DNA of 35,634 nt, from NCBI GenBank assembly GCA_027069135.1, contig JALXFE010000590.1, positions 1-35,634 on the forward strand, written 5' to 3'. This document shows, in pieces, positions 11,670 through 18,889 of the stretch. How positions within the stretch are numbered: position 1 is the first letter of the stretch; each line of letters begins with the position of its first letter. The position numbers and the translations under genes are program-made. The notes under the pieces were generated by a model. The model did not search any database. It saw only the letters and a list, made by a program, of their open reading frames with translations, and was not told the origin of the DNA. This DNA comes from Thermoanaerobaculia bacterium (GTDB lineage: Bacteria; Acidobacteriota; Thermoanaerobaculia; Multivoradales; JAHZIX01).

Positions 11670-12449
11670 ATGCAGCCACGGATCCTCGGCTTTCTCACCT
11701 TGGCTCTCGTTCTCTTCGCCGGGCCTTCTCTTGCAGGTACCTCTGCAGCCCCTGCGACGCAGGATGGTGCAGATGTCTACTACGGTGAATTGGCGATCCG
11801 CTCGGTCGGCAACGGCTATCTCATCGCCATCGAGGGAGATTGGGGAAGCCGGAATTTCTTCTTCCGTTCCTTAGACTCGATAGAGACCCTCGCCGAGATC
11901 GAGGACTCCGGGAAGGTGGTGTACTCCCCGCGAGAACTTCTGGTCATTCTCCCCACGGCCAAGACCCTGGTTCGGCTCGTGGTCCCAAGAGAAGACGAAG
12001 GTGGTCTCAAGCCCCCTGAGGTCTTCGGAATGTGGTCCCAAGAGCAGCACGCTACCTTCCTCTCTCGCGTCGGGGCGGAGCGCTTGGTCGAGAATGTGGA
12101 AGGCTACGAGCTAGCCATCCTGGACCAGGTTCGACCGGGGCTCGAGGTGGGCGCGTTGTCGAGCTACTCGCAGAATCAGCTCGAAGCTACCGTCCGGACG
12201 AGCCGGGGTCTGGCGGGCGAGGCAGAGCTGGGGAATCCCGCAAACCCTCTCTTCTTTCCTACACCGCCGGAGGATCCCAACGGCGGTGGAACCTGTACCT
12301 CCGGCGGTCCGGGGTCGGATAGCTGCTCGAAGACCTGTACCAGCAGTGATAGCTGTTCCGTTCACTGCCGTTCGGGCCTGTTCTACGCTTGCTGCTACTG
12401 CTCCTCCAATGGCTTTGCCTACTGCTCCTGTCGCCTCTCCTCCCCATAG
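11670..12449 (+). CDS. Secreted protein with cysteine-rich C-terminal tail
   Basis: A 259-residue protein of unknown function. Residues 1-22 form a clear signal peptide (LGFLTLALVLFAGPSLAG). The central part (about 30-200) is mixed alpha/beta with no recognised domain. The last 51 residues (209-259) hold ten cysteines in a Ser/Gly/Thr-rich setting, including GGPGSDSCSKTC, DSCSVHC, YACCYC and YCSC. The body before it has no cysteine, so the tail is a separate module, likely disulfide-bonded or metal-binding after export. The order GGxGSxSCSxxC / CSVxC / ACC recalls small Cys-rich tails I associate with other secreted bacterial proteins, but I cannot verify the family. The start has AAGGAG upstream and its own promoter. 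Confidence 0.8.
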   Translation: MQPRILGFLTLALVLFAGPSLAGTSAAPATQDGADVYYGELAIRSVGNGYLIAIEGDWGSRNFFFRSLDSIETLAEIEDSGKVVYSPRELLVILPTAKTLVRLVVPREDEGGLKPPEVFGMWSQEQHATFLSRVGAERLVENVEGYELAILDQVRPGLEVGALSSYSQNQLEATVRTSRGLAGEAELGNPANPLFFPTPPEDPNGGGTCTSGGPGSDSCSKTCTSSDSCSVHCRSGLFYACCYCSSNGFAYCSCRLSSP

Positions 12450-12505
12450 CCAGCCTTCTCAACCATGTGCAAGCGAGGGTGGGTGATCCGGGGACCCGTT
12501 GCCGG

Positions 12506-12514
12506 TGGTAAACT
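12506..12514 (+). promoter_or_regulatory. Extended -10 element for a probably leaderless sulfatase gene
   Basis: TGG followed by TAAACT at 12509-12514, then 8 bp to a GTG start at 12523. Transcription from this element would start at or next to the GTG, giving a leaderless mRNA; no Shine-Dalgarno sequence is present. There is no convincing -35. The same arrangement appears at 22163-22180 and at 35247-35264 (minus strand). Confidence 0.4.
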
Positions 12515-12522
12515 CCGCGGTC

Positions 12523-14406
12523 GTGCGAAAGCTACCGATTCTCCTCCTGGGCCTCCTGCTGATCATCTCCTTGGGTTCCTGCGAAGCGCCGCCTAGAAAG
12601 AGCGAGCCCCTTTCCTGGGAGCGGTACGACCTGTGGGCGAACAAGCCGGAGGTGGAGGTCGCTGCACCCCATGCCCGAAAGTCTTGGATTCGGCGGATCG
12701 CCTACTATGGCAGTCGGGAAATCCGTGATCCGAAGAAGGTCCCGCCTTATCAATTCAAGCGCATCAAACAATTGCCTGCCAGTGAGATTCGAGCCCTGGA
12801 ACAGGTTCTCGGGAGCCGCCTGCGCTGGACTCTGACAGTGGGCGAAGACGCCTTCTTCTCATTCATCCCCTTGCGGGACCAACGCCTCCCCCTGCCGGTA
12901 GCGTACCGGGTCTCGGTCCGGATCCCGGGCGGCGAGGAGTCCCTCCAGGCGAGAGTGCCGGCACCGGTCCTCGTCCCGCCGGGTCAGGCTACCGAGTATG
13001 TCGACCTCGGCGAATTCGCCGGAGAGCCCATCGAGCTGATCCTCGAGCTCGAAGCGCCGAAGACCAAGCGAGATCTCATCGGTCGGGGACGGGGTCTGTG
13101 GGGAAGCCCCGCGGTCACGAGCCGTAAGCCTCGATCGGTCGAGCGCCCCGGCTCAGCGCAGCGGCCCAACATCCTCCTGATCGGTGTCGATACCTTGAGA
13201 GCCGACGCCCTCGGAGCCTACGGGGCCAGCCCCAGCGTGACCCCGGCCCTCGACCGGCTGGCCGCCGAGAGCGATGTATGGCTTCAGACCGTCTCCTGCT
13301 TCAACGTCACGAACCCGAGCTTTCTTTCGTTGATGACGGGCCTCTACGGCAAGAATCACGGGGTGTATAACCTGACGACCAAGCTACCGGAGAAGCATGA
13401 CACGCTGGCCGAGGCCTTCTCCGAAGCTGGCTATGGAACGCTGGCGGTGATCTCCGCTCGCCATCTGGGCCCCCAAGCTTCCGGTATTGGCCAGGGCTTC
13501 GATGAGATTTTCCGCTCCGATCGCCATTACACGGCGGAATTGGCCGTCGATCTGACGATGGATTGGATCGCCCAGCAGGACACCCCCTTCTTCGCTTGGC
13601 TCCATCTCTTCGATCCACACACCCCCCACACGCCGCCGGCTCCCTTCGCCTATGGGTTTCGCACCGACGAACCCACCGGCATGCGGCCACCTACCGGTTG
13701 GACATTGTTCCGCAACCCGGGCATTCCTCCCTATGTCCATCGAGGCCTGGGAGGCCAAAAGGATCTTTATGCCGGCGAAATCGCCTACCTGGATCGGCAG
13801 ATCGATCGACTCCTGGACTTCCTCGAAAGCCGTGATTTGCTGGAAACGACCCTTCTGGTATTCATCGCCGACCACGGTGAAAACCTCGAGGACCATGGCA
13901 TCCTCTATGGGCATCATGGCCTTTTTGAAACCACGACTCGGGTGCCATTGATGATCCGGTGGCCGGGCCCGCGGCGACCGGGCCGGCGGCTCGAGGGCTT
14001 GGTTCAGAACGTAGACGTCTTCCCCACGATCCTCGAGGCGGCAGGCATCGAGGGCAAGGAGAGTGATGGCCAGAATCTGTTGGAGATCACCGGGGAAGGC
14101 CACCGGGGGCGAAGGGCCGCCTTCAGCGAACACGCTCACAAATCCGGGGTTCGGGTCCGGACCCAGGATTTCTCCTACGTTCGAAGCCACGGGAACCCGT
14201 TCATCAAGGACGGAAACTATCTCTATGATTTGAGAACCGATCCACAGGAGAGCCTCAACCTGGCGGGTACCGGCCATCCTCAAGAACCAGAGATGGAACG
14301 TCTTCTCACGGGTTGGCTTGCGGCCCGCCGCAAGGTAGACCCTCTGCGACCCGGCGAGTTGAGTGAAGAAGACGTGGATCGGCTCCGAGCCCTCGGCTAT
14401 CTATGA
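12523..14406 (+). CDS. Sulfatase-fold lipoprotein (alkaline phosphatase superfamily)
   Basis: A 627-residue lipoprotein: hydrophobic N-terminus then a lipobox LGSC with Cys20. Residues about 20-205 are an extra N-terminal region without a recognised domain. The sulfatase domain then starts at RPNILLIGVDTLRADALGAYG (metal-binding Asp). The nucleophile segment reads VTNPSFLSLMTGLYGKNHGV. Where formylglycine sulfatases have CxPSR, this has Thr-x-Pro-Ser-Phe, so Thr may be the nucleophile as in phosphoglycerol and phosphoethanolamine transferases. The second metal site ADHGENLEDHG is intact, and the chain ends LRALGYL, common in these proteins. GTG at 12523 starts at the signal peptide; a TTG at 12499 adds eight residues. 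Substrate unknown. Confidence 0.85.
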   Translation: MRKLPILLLGLLLIISLGSCEAPPRKSEPLSWERYDLWANKPEVEVAAPHARKSWIRRIAYYGSREIRDPKKVPPYQFKRIKQLPASEIRALEQVLGSRLRWTLTVGEDAFFSFIPLRDQRLPLPVAYRVSVRIPGGEESLQARVPAPVLVPPGQATEYVDLGEFAGEPIELILELEAPKTKRDLIGRGRGLWGSPAVTSRKPRSVERPGSAQRPNILLIGVDTLRADALGAYGASPSVTPALDRLAAESDVWLQTVSCFNVTNPSFLSLMTGLYGKNHGVYNLTTKLPEKHDTLAEAFSEAGYGTLAVISARHLGPQASGIGQGFDEIFRSDRHYTAELAVDLTMDWIAQQDTPFFAWLHLFDPHTPHTPPAPFAYGFRTDEPTGMRPPTGWTLFRNPGIPPYVHRGLGGQKDLYAGEIAYLDRQIDRLLDFLESRDLLETTLLVFIADHGENLEDHGILYGHHGLFETTTRVPLMIRWPGPRRPGRRLEGLVQNVDVFPTILEAAGIEGKESDGQNLLEITGEGHRGRRAAFSEHAHKSGVRVRTQDFSYVRSHGNPFIKDGNYLYDLRTDPQESLNLAGTGHPQEPEMERLLTGWLAARRKVDPLRPGELSEEDVDRLRALGYL

Positions 14407-14410
14407 GATC

Positions 14411-15400
14411 CTAGCCTTCGCTCCGCCCGTCCTCGTCCTCTTGCGGTTCTTCGTCCTCCTCTTCCAAGGATTCTGAATACCGCTCCCAACGATCCAGATC
14501 GAGATCCTCCACGGCCTCCCCGGTAGACTCTTCGGTGTCTCCGGTGTCTCCGCTGCCCTCGCCGCCGTCCCCTTCATCCCCAGCTCCGGCATCCTCCCGA
14601 GAGGCCACATCGATCCTTGTCTCCTCGGGAGAGGGGGTCGTCTCGATGTCAGCTCCAGGGACTCCTGCCGCGGCTTCATGCTCGTCTTCGAAAGACCTGC
14701 GAACGGTGACCCTCGCTAGCTCTAGGATCCCAATCTTTCCACGGGCATCATGGTCGAAAAACACCAGATCCCGACCGGAATGCTCCGCCCTGGCACCGAC
14801 TTGGGCGGGCTTCGCCGATGGGTACTCGCCGCTATCGTCCAAAGAAAAGATCTGCCGATCGGTGATGAGAAAACTCGTCCCGACAAAGATGCCGGCATCG
14901 TCGAACAAAGGATAGGCCACCGGATTCTCAGCTGCGAGGAAGGTGCCTTCTTGTGTCGAAAGACTCGCAGCGAAAGTGAGGAAACGGCTCACTTCGGCCT
15001 CCGTATCCAGCACAAAGGTGTGACGGCTCCGCTCTCCGGAGGCGAGAGCCCTCTCTTTGAGGGTGAGGATGGTGCTCGAGGCCCCACCGCCGTCGGCGGC
15101 AAATTCTGCCGCCAGGACTTCGGCTCTTCCGGTGGTCGCCAGCCATGACAACCCCTCGGAGAGATCTGAATCCCGGTCGTAGATGTCGAGGGTGCCGTCG
15201 TGAAATCCGATCCAAGGGGAATTGATCGTGAGGTCATCTGACGACAAATTCTGGAACGTGACGACGACTTCGATCTCCTCGGCGAAGCCGACGGCGGCGC
15301 CCGTCGCGAAGAGGCCCGTGGCGAAGAGGCCCGTGGTGAAGAGGCCCGTGGTGAAAAGGCAGCCAAGTCCCATGAGGCGGCAGCCCGAAACGTAGCTCAT
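14411..15400 (-). CDS. Spondin-domain secreted protein with acidic C-terminal tail
   Basis: A 329-residue protein. The N-terminal 42 residues form a long hydrophobic segment with tandem LF(T/A)TG repeats, probably a signal peptide. Residues about 45-160 match the bacterial spondin-N pattern: VVVTFQNLSS, SPWIGFHDGTLDIYD, then LSEGLSWLATTGR. The last 100 residues are acidic and low-complexity (Asp/Glu/Gly/Ser). Spondin-N domains occur in extracellular and surface proteins; the function of this one is unknown. Its ATG overlaps the tatC stop (ATGA), so it is translationally coupled to tatC, yet it lacks a twin-arginine motif. The stop is 4 bp from that of the convergent sulfatase gene. Confidence 0.72.
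   Translation of the reverse strand: MSYVSGCRLMGLGCLFTTGLFTTGLFATGLFATGAAVGFAEEIEVVVTFQNLSSDDLTINSPWIGFHDGTLDIYDRDSDLSEGLSWLATTGRAEVLAAEFAADGGGASSTILTLKERALASGERSRHTFVLDTEAEVSRFLTFAASLSTQEGTFLAAENPVAYPLFDDAGIFVGTSFLITDRQIFSLDDSGEYPSAKPAQVGARAEHSGRDLVFFDHDARGKIGILELARVTVRRSFEDEHEAAAGVPGADIETTPSPEETRIDVASREDAGAGDEGDGGEGSGDTGDTEESTGEAVEDLDLDRWERYSESLEEEDEEPQEDEDGRSEG
15306..15360. repeat. 15-bp tandem repeat in the spondin-protein signal peptide
   Basis: About 3.6 copies of a 15-bp unit (GCGAAGAGGCCCGTG on the plus strand; units at 15306, 15321, 15336 and a partial at 15351). On the minus strand it encodes the pentapeptide LF(T/A)TG. Being a multiple of three, copy-number change alters the length of the hydrophobic core without a frameshift. 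Confidence 0.9.
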
Positions 15401-16230
15401 GGGGATTCCCCGGGGGATTCCCCACCCGACTCGGGGGATTCCCCAACCGACTCGGGATCAAGATTCTTCTTGCGCCGCCACTCCACGACCATCGCCGCTA
15501 GGACCCCCAGCAGGTAGAGCCCCAGAGTCGGCAGTGCGAAGACCAGGAGATTCACGATATCGGGAGTCGGTGTGATGACTGCAGCAGCGACGAAAATCAG
15601 CACCACGGCCCACCGAAAATGCTTGATCAGAAATTGAGGGCTCACGACTCCCACTACGGAAAGCAGGAAGATGACGATCGGAAGCTCGAACATCAATCCC
15701 AGCCCCAAGATCACCGTCATCAGGAATCTCAGGTAGTTCGAGGCAGCGATGACCGCCTGAAAGTCCTCTCCCATCCCGAGCAGAAATTGGACCGCGAAGG
15801 GAAAGGCCACGAAATAAGCGAAGGCTCCCCCGGAGACGAAAAAGAGGGTGCCGACGAAGATGAAGGGCAACGCCCAGCGCTTTTCCTTCGCATAGAGACC
15901 CGGGGACACGAAACCCCAGAGCTGAGCGATCAGATAGGGCGAGGCGAGAAATATAGCCGCCAAGGCCGAAGTCTTGAAATAGAGGAGAAAAGGCTCGCTG
16001 ACCGAGAAGAAACTGAGCTTCTGGTCTCCCGGAAGGTAGGGAACAATGGGGGCCTCAAGGAAGCTGAACAGCTCCCGATGAAAATGCCAGCAGATCCCGA
16101 AAGCGACGGCGAATCCCACAGCGGAGCGAAAGATCCGTTTTCGCAGCTCTTCTAGGTGGTCCAGAAGGGACATGGAGGGAAGAGAATCCGGGTCTTCCGC
16201 TGCCTTCGAGCTGGAGAGTTCCTTTGCCAT
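15397..16230 (-). CDS. tatC: Sec-independent protein translocase TatC
   Basis: TatC is the twin-arginine signal-peptide receptor of the Tat pathway in the inner membrane. The 277-residue protein has six predicted membrane helices and the conserved N-terminal MSLLDHLEELRKRIFRS with the cytoplasmic Glu region. It also has the periplasmic FLLYFKTSALAAIFLASPY stretch and the ITPTPDIVN motif. The C-terminal tail is extended with GESP repeats encoded by GGGGATTCCCC repeats at 15401-15444. tatA lies 17 bp upstream. Confidence 0.97.
   Translation of the reverse strand: MAKELSSSKAAEDPDSLPSMSLLDHLEELRKRIFRSAVGFAVAFGICWHFHRELFSFLEAPIVPYLPGDQKLSFFSVSEPFLLYFKTSALAAIFLASPYLIAQLWGFVSPGLYAKEKRWALPFIFVGTLFFVSGGAFAYFVAFPFAVQFLLGMGEDFQAVIAASNYLRFLMTVILGLGLMFELPIVIFLLSVVGVVSPQFLIKHFRWAVVLIFVAAAVITPTPDIVNLLVFALPTLGLYLLGVLAAMVVEWRRKKNLDPESVGESPESGGESPGESP
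15401..15453. repeat. Direct repeats in the tatC C-terminal tail
   Basis: GGGGATTCCCC, itself a palindrome, occurs at 15401-15411, 15413-15423 and 15434-15444, the last two within a 21-bp direct repeat containing CCGACTCGGG. It encodes GESP/ESGGESP repeats on the minus strand. Confidence 0.85.
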
Positions 16231-16247
16231 CGAAGTTGTAGGGCTGC

Positions 16248-16682
16248 TCAGCTCCCTGGGCTGCTGTCGGTGCCAGCGGTAGCATCTTCAGGATCCGAGG
16301 CCTCGGCGGAAGCGGGGTCGGAGGATACAGGGTCGGAGGATACAGGGTCGGAGGATACAGGGTCGGCCCCATCACCTCGGGCGACGGACCCGGGAGGGCG
16401 CTCGGGCGACGGACCCGGAGAATCACTCTCGACGGTAGACGGCGCAGATTCGGTCTTCTTGGGACGCGAGGTCGAGACCCGCCGGGGGCCCGAACCGCGT
16501 TCCTCCTCGTCGAGGCTCAACTCCGCATTGAAGGTCCGGCGTAATTCGTTGGAGGCACGCCGAAACTCCCCCATCGCCCGACCGACCAATTTCCCAGCCT
16601 CAGGCAAGCGCTTGGGGCCGAAAATCAACAGCGCCAACACCATGATGAAGGCGATTTCGGCGAAGCCTAGAGAACCCAGCAT
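16248..16682 (-). CDS. tatA: Sec-independent protein translocase TatA/B
   Basis: A 144-residue TatA/TatB-type protein: one N-terminal membrane helix (GFAEIAFIMVLALLIFG), the Phe-Gly hinge, PKRLPEAGK and an amphipathic helix (GRAMGEFRRASNELRRTFNAEL). The remaining 80 residues are a charged, Ser/Pro-rich tail with SSDPV repeats. TatA multimerises to form the export pore; TatB is a partner of TatC. The single copy here could serve both roles; FGPKRLPEAG fits TatA or TatB. It heads the tatA-tatC-spondin operon and is divergent from ctpA. Confidence 0.9.
   Translation of the reverse strand: MLGSLGFAEIAFIMVLALLIFGPKRLPEAGKLVGRAMGEFRRASNELRRTFNAELSLDEEERGSGPRRVSTSRPKKTESAPSTVESDSPGPSPERPPGSVARGDGADPVSSDPVSSDPVSSDPASAEASDPEDATAGTDSSPGS
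16321..16365. repeat. 15-bp tandem repeat in the tatA tail
   Basis: Three perfect copies of GAGGATACAGGGTCG (16321, 16336, 16351) preceded by a partial copy, encoding SSDPV units on the minus strand. A second repeat, GGGCGACGGACCCGG, occurs twice at about 16380 and 16404. Confidence 0.95.
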
Positions 16683-16760
16683 GACGAACGCCGTAGGAGT
16701 AGAGGTGGTTTCATGGAGTACATCAAAATCTCGAGACAGGCCTGGTGATAAGCTAATCTA

Positions 16761-18413
16761 ATGAGAAGACCTTGGCGCAACACTGCAATCGTCCTATTTG
16801 TTTTCACCGTTCTTCTCGGCTCGTTCTACAGCCGCCGCCTTCAGGCGCTGGACGACGATACCCGAGAGTCTATGAGATTGTACACCGAGCTTCTGAACGC
16901 CGCTCATGAGAGCTACGGAACCGAGGTCCACTACAAAGATCTCGTCTACGCCTCGATCCAGGGGGTGACTCGCGCCCTCGATCCCCACACCTACTTCTTG
17001 GCGCCGCAGGCCTACGACGGCATGCGGGAACGCCAGCGCAGCAGTTTCTACGGTCTCGGGATCCTGGTCGGCCAGCGCAACGGCCGAGTTACGGTGATCA
17101 CGCCGATCGAAGGGGGGCCTGCTTCCCGCCTGGGGGTCCAGGCAGGAGACATCATCGACACGATCGACGGCGAGAGCACAGAGCCCATCTCTTTGGATCA
17201 GGCCGTCCAGAAGCTCAAGGGGCCCAAAGGCTCTACGGTGACCATCACGATTCTTCGCCGCGGTATGGACAAGCCTTTGGAGCTGAACGTCGTTCGAGCG
17301 GAGATTCCGCTGACGACCGTGAGGTACTCCTACATGCTCACCGCGGACACGGGCTACATGCGGATTACCGATTTCAACCGCGGTACCGGCAAAGAAGTGA
17401 CCACCGAGCTCGCCCGCCTCCGTGAAATGGGCATGAAGCGATTGCTCTTGGATCTGCGCAACAACGGCGGTGGGCTGTTGGACCAGGCCATCGAGGTCGG
17501 TGAACAATTCGTACCCAAAGGCTCGAAGATCGTAGAGACCCGGGGGAGGACCCGAAGCTCCCACCAGACCTTCTACGGGAATAATCCGGAACAGCATCTC
17601 GAGGTTCCCGTGGTCGTCCTCGTCAACCGCGGAACGGCTTCGGCCGCCGAGATTCTTGCCGGTGCCATCCAGGATCACGATATCGGCATCATCGCCGGCA
17701 CTCCGACCTGGGGAAAAGGCCTCGTCCAAACGGTGTACAGCCTGTCCTACGGAGCGGGTCTGGCCTTGACGACGGCAAAGTACTACACCCCCTCCGGTCG
17801 GCTCATTCAGCGGGATTACTCATCCTACTTTGACTACTACGCCTACAATCCCCTAGAGGATGATTCCGAGACCGCCGAAGGAGGCCAAGGAATCCAGCCA
17901 CCCCCCCCGGGAGAATCCTTTCACACCGATTTAGGGCGTTCGGTCTACGGTGGCGGCGGAATCACGCCGGATGTGGTCGTCGCGCAGAATCAGGTCTCTC
18001 CTTTTCTTCAACTTCTCCACGGACGCAACGCCTTCTTCGATTTTGCGGTCGAGTACCGCCGGAAGGCCCGGCCCGCCAAGAACGAGGAGTGGACGCCCTC
18101 TGACAAGGTCCTCACCGAATTCGCCCGATGGTTGGACAAAGAGGAGCTCGGGGAAGAAAAAGAGATGCTCGAGGCCTTTGCCGAGGAGGAGACCGCGACT
18201 TACGCCCTGCGGCAGATCCGGGCGGAGGTCTTCAACGCCACCTTCGGTCAAGATGCCTGGCATCGGGTGCTGGCCGCCGGTGATCCGCAAATTCAAGCAG
18301 GATTGGAGCTCTTCGACAAGGCCGCAGAGCTCCTGAAGACCCGCAAGGAATTGCAGGATCCCCGACAGGCCTCCTTCGAGGCCGACCGGGGAGATGGCAG
18401 CTCGGGGATCTGA
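16761..18413 (+). CDS. ctpA: C-terminal processing protease, S41 family
   Basis: A 550-residue membrane-anchored or periplasmic serine protease that trims or degrades envelope proteins. It has an N-terminal signal anchor (NTAIVLFVFTVLLGSFY) and a PDZ domain (about residues 95-180; GLGILVGQ, SRLGVQAGDIIDTIDG). The S41 catalytic domain carries the Ser in GTASAAEILAGAIQDHD and the Lys in WGKGLVQT. About 150 residues follow the catalytic domain, longer than in many CtpA proteins, with a Tyr-rich and then a helical region. The ATG follows TAAGCT by 6 bp without a clear RBS, so the mRNA may be leaderless. Divergent from tatA. Confidence 0.94.
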   Translation: MRRPWRNTAIVLFVFTVLLGSFYSRRLQALDDDTRESMRLYTELLNAAHESYGTEVHYKDLVYASIQGVTRALDPHTYFLAPQAYDGMRERQRSSFYGLGILVGQRNGRVTVITPIEGGPASRLGVQAGDIIDTIDGESTEPISLDQAVQKLKGPKGSTVTITILRRGMDKPLELNVVRAEIPLTTVRYSYMLTADTGYMRITDFNRGTGKEVTTELARLREMGMKRLLLDLRNNGGGLLDQAIEVGEQFVPKGSKIVETRGRTRSSHQTFYGNNPEQHLEVPVVVLVNRGTASAAEILAGAIQDHDIGIIAGTPTWGKGLVQTVYSLSYGAGLALTTAKYYTPSGRLIQRDYSSYFDYYAYNPLEDDSETAEGGQGIQPPPPGESFHTDLGRSVYGGGGITPDVVVAQNQVSPFLQLLHGRNAFFDFAVEYRRKARPAKNEEWTPSDKVLTEFARWLDKEELGEEKEMLEAFAEEETATYALRQIRAEVFNATFGQDAWHRVLAAGDPQIQAGLELFDKAAELLKTRKELQDPRQASFEADRGDGSSGI

Positions 18414-18493
18414 CGGTCGAAGACGGGCATCAAGGAAATCAGCATCACACCGGTCGGCGCCGCGCCCCTACACATCGCCCGGGAGCGTTTGCG

Positions 18494-18660
18494 CTAGCAG
18501 CCCGTGGCAGAAGTCAGGCGCTAGCGAGAGCGAGGAGTATTCGAGCCGAATCAAGACGGAAAACCGCAGATGATTCTTAGAATCATCGAGGTTTGACAAC
18601 GAAGATTCGGCCGAATAGAACCGCTCGGAGCGCGGTTCGACTTTTGCCACGGGCTGCTAG
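18494..18660. repeat. 167-bp imperfect palindrome (MITE-like)
   Basis: The outer 22 bp (18494-18515) and the last 22 bp (18639-18660) are inverted repeats with 21 of 22 matches; the shared core is CAGCCCGTGGCA. Further in, 18538-18553 pairs with 18604-18618 with one indel. The centre is a perfect 8-bp hairpin, GATGATTC-TTA-GAATCATC, at 18569-18587. The centres of the arms and of the inner hairpin coincide within one base, so the whole element folds on itself. It resembles a miniature inverted-repeat element; no gene or terminal duplication was identified. Confidence 0.8.
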
Positions 18661-18698
18661 GACGTCCCTACGTCGTAAGGGGACGGTTGTGCGGAGAG

Positions 18699-18713
18699 GT
18701 AGGGGCGCCCTAC
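18699..18713. repeat. GTAGGG/CCCTAC palindrome
   Basis: Six-base arms GTAGGG and CCCTAC around GCG. The arms match the ends of the element at 18742-18798, suggesting a degenerate or solo copy. Confidence 0.6.
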
Positions 18714-18741
18714 GGTTAGAGCTACCACCGTGAACTCTATT

Positions 18742-18798
18742 GTAGGGACAGGTCTTGTGCCTGCCCTCGACCAGGGCGACCACAAGGGTCGCCCCTAC
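18742..18798. repeat. REPIN-like pair of GTAG-headed hairpins
   Basis: The plus strand reads GTAG at 18742 followed by a hairpin (18745-18766, one bulged A). The minus strand reads GTAG at 18798-18795 followed by a perfect 8-bp hairpin, GGGCGACC/GGTCGCCC with a 5-base loop (18774-18794). A GTAG foot followed by a hairpin is the known layout of REP sequences, and two in inverted orientation make a REPIN/BIME. A REP-associated-type transposase begins at 35422. I recall closely similar GTAGGGGCGACC repeats in other genomes but cannot check that here. Confidence 0.7.
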
Positions 18799-18889
18799 GC
18801 CTGGTAGTTAGGAAACTTGACCGGAAAGAGAGTATCTACGTCCTATCGAGAGAAACGGGCGGGCACGGACCCCGCTGAGGAACGTCTCG

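Larger units (their letters stand above)
18414..18889. other. Gene-free interval rich in palindromic repeats
   Basis: This 476-bp stretch has no plausible gene. It holds a 167-bp imperfect palindrome (18494-18660), a GTAG-headed REP-like site touching it (18660-18671), a short palindrome (18699-18713) and a paired REP-like element (18742-18798). The remaining bases show nothing I can name. The flanking genes are ctpA (+) and the Ig-like repeat protein (-), so both stops face this region and some of these hairpins could also end transcription. Confidence 0.7.

Noticed and set aside
13384-14283. 299-codon minus-strand frame inside the first sulfatase gene
   Set aside because: The sulfatase has complete motifs on the other strand; this frame has no recognisable content.
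15306-16365. Clustered short repeats considered as a CRISPR array
   Set aside because: Units are 15 bp or 11 bp, contiguous and in frame with genes; there are no unique spacers and no cas genes.
18583-18783. Short open frame in the repeat island (66 codons)
   Set aside because: It is composed of the palindromic repeats and lacks an RBS or conserved content.
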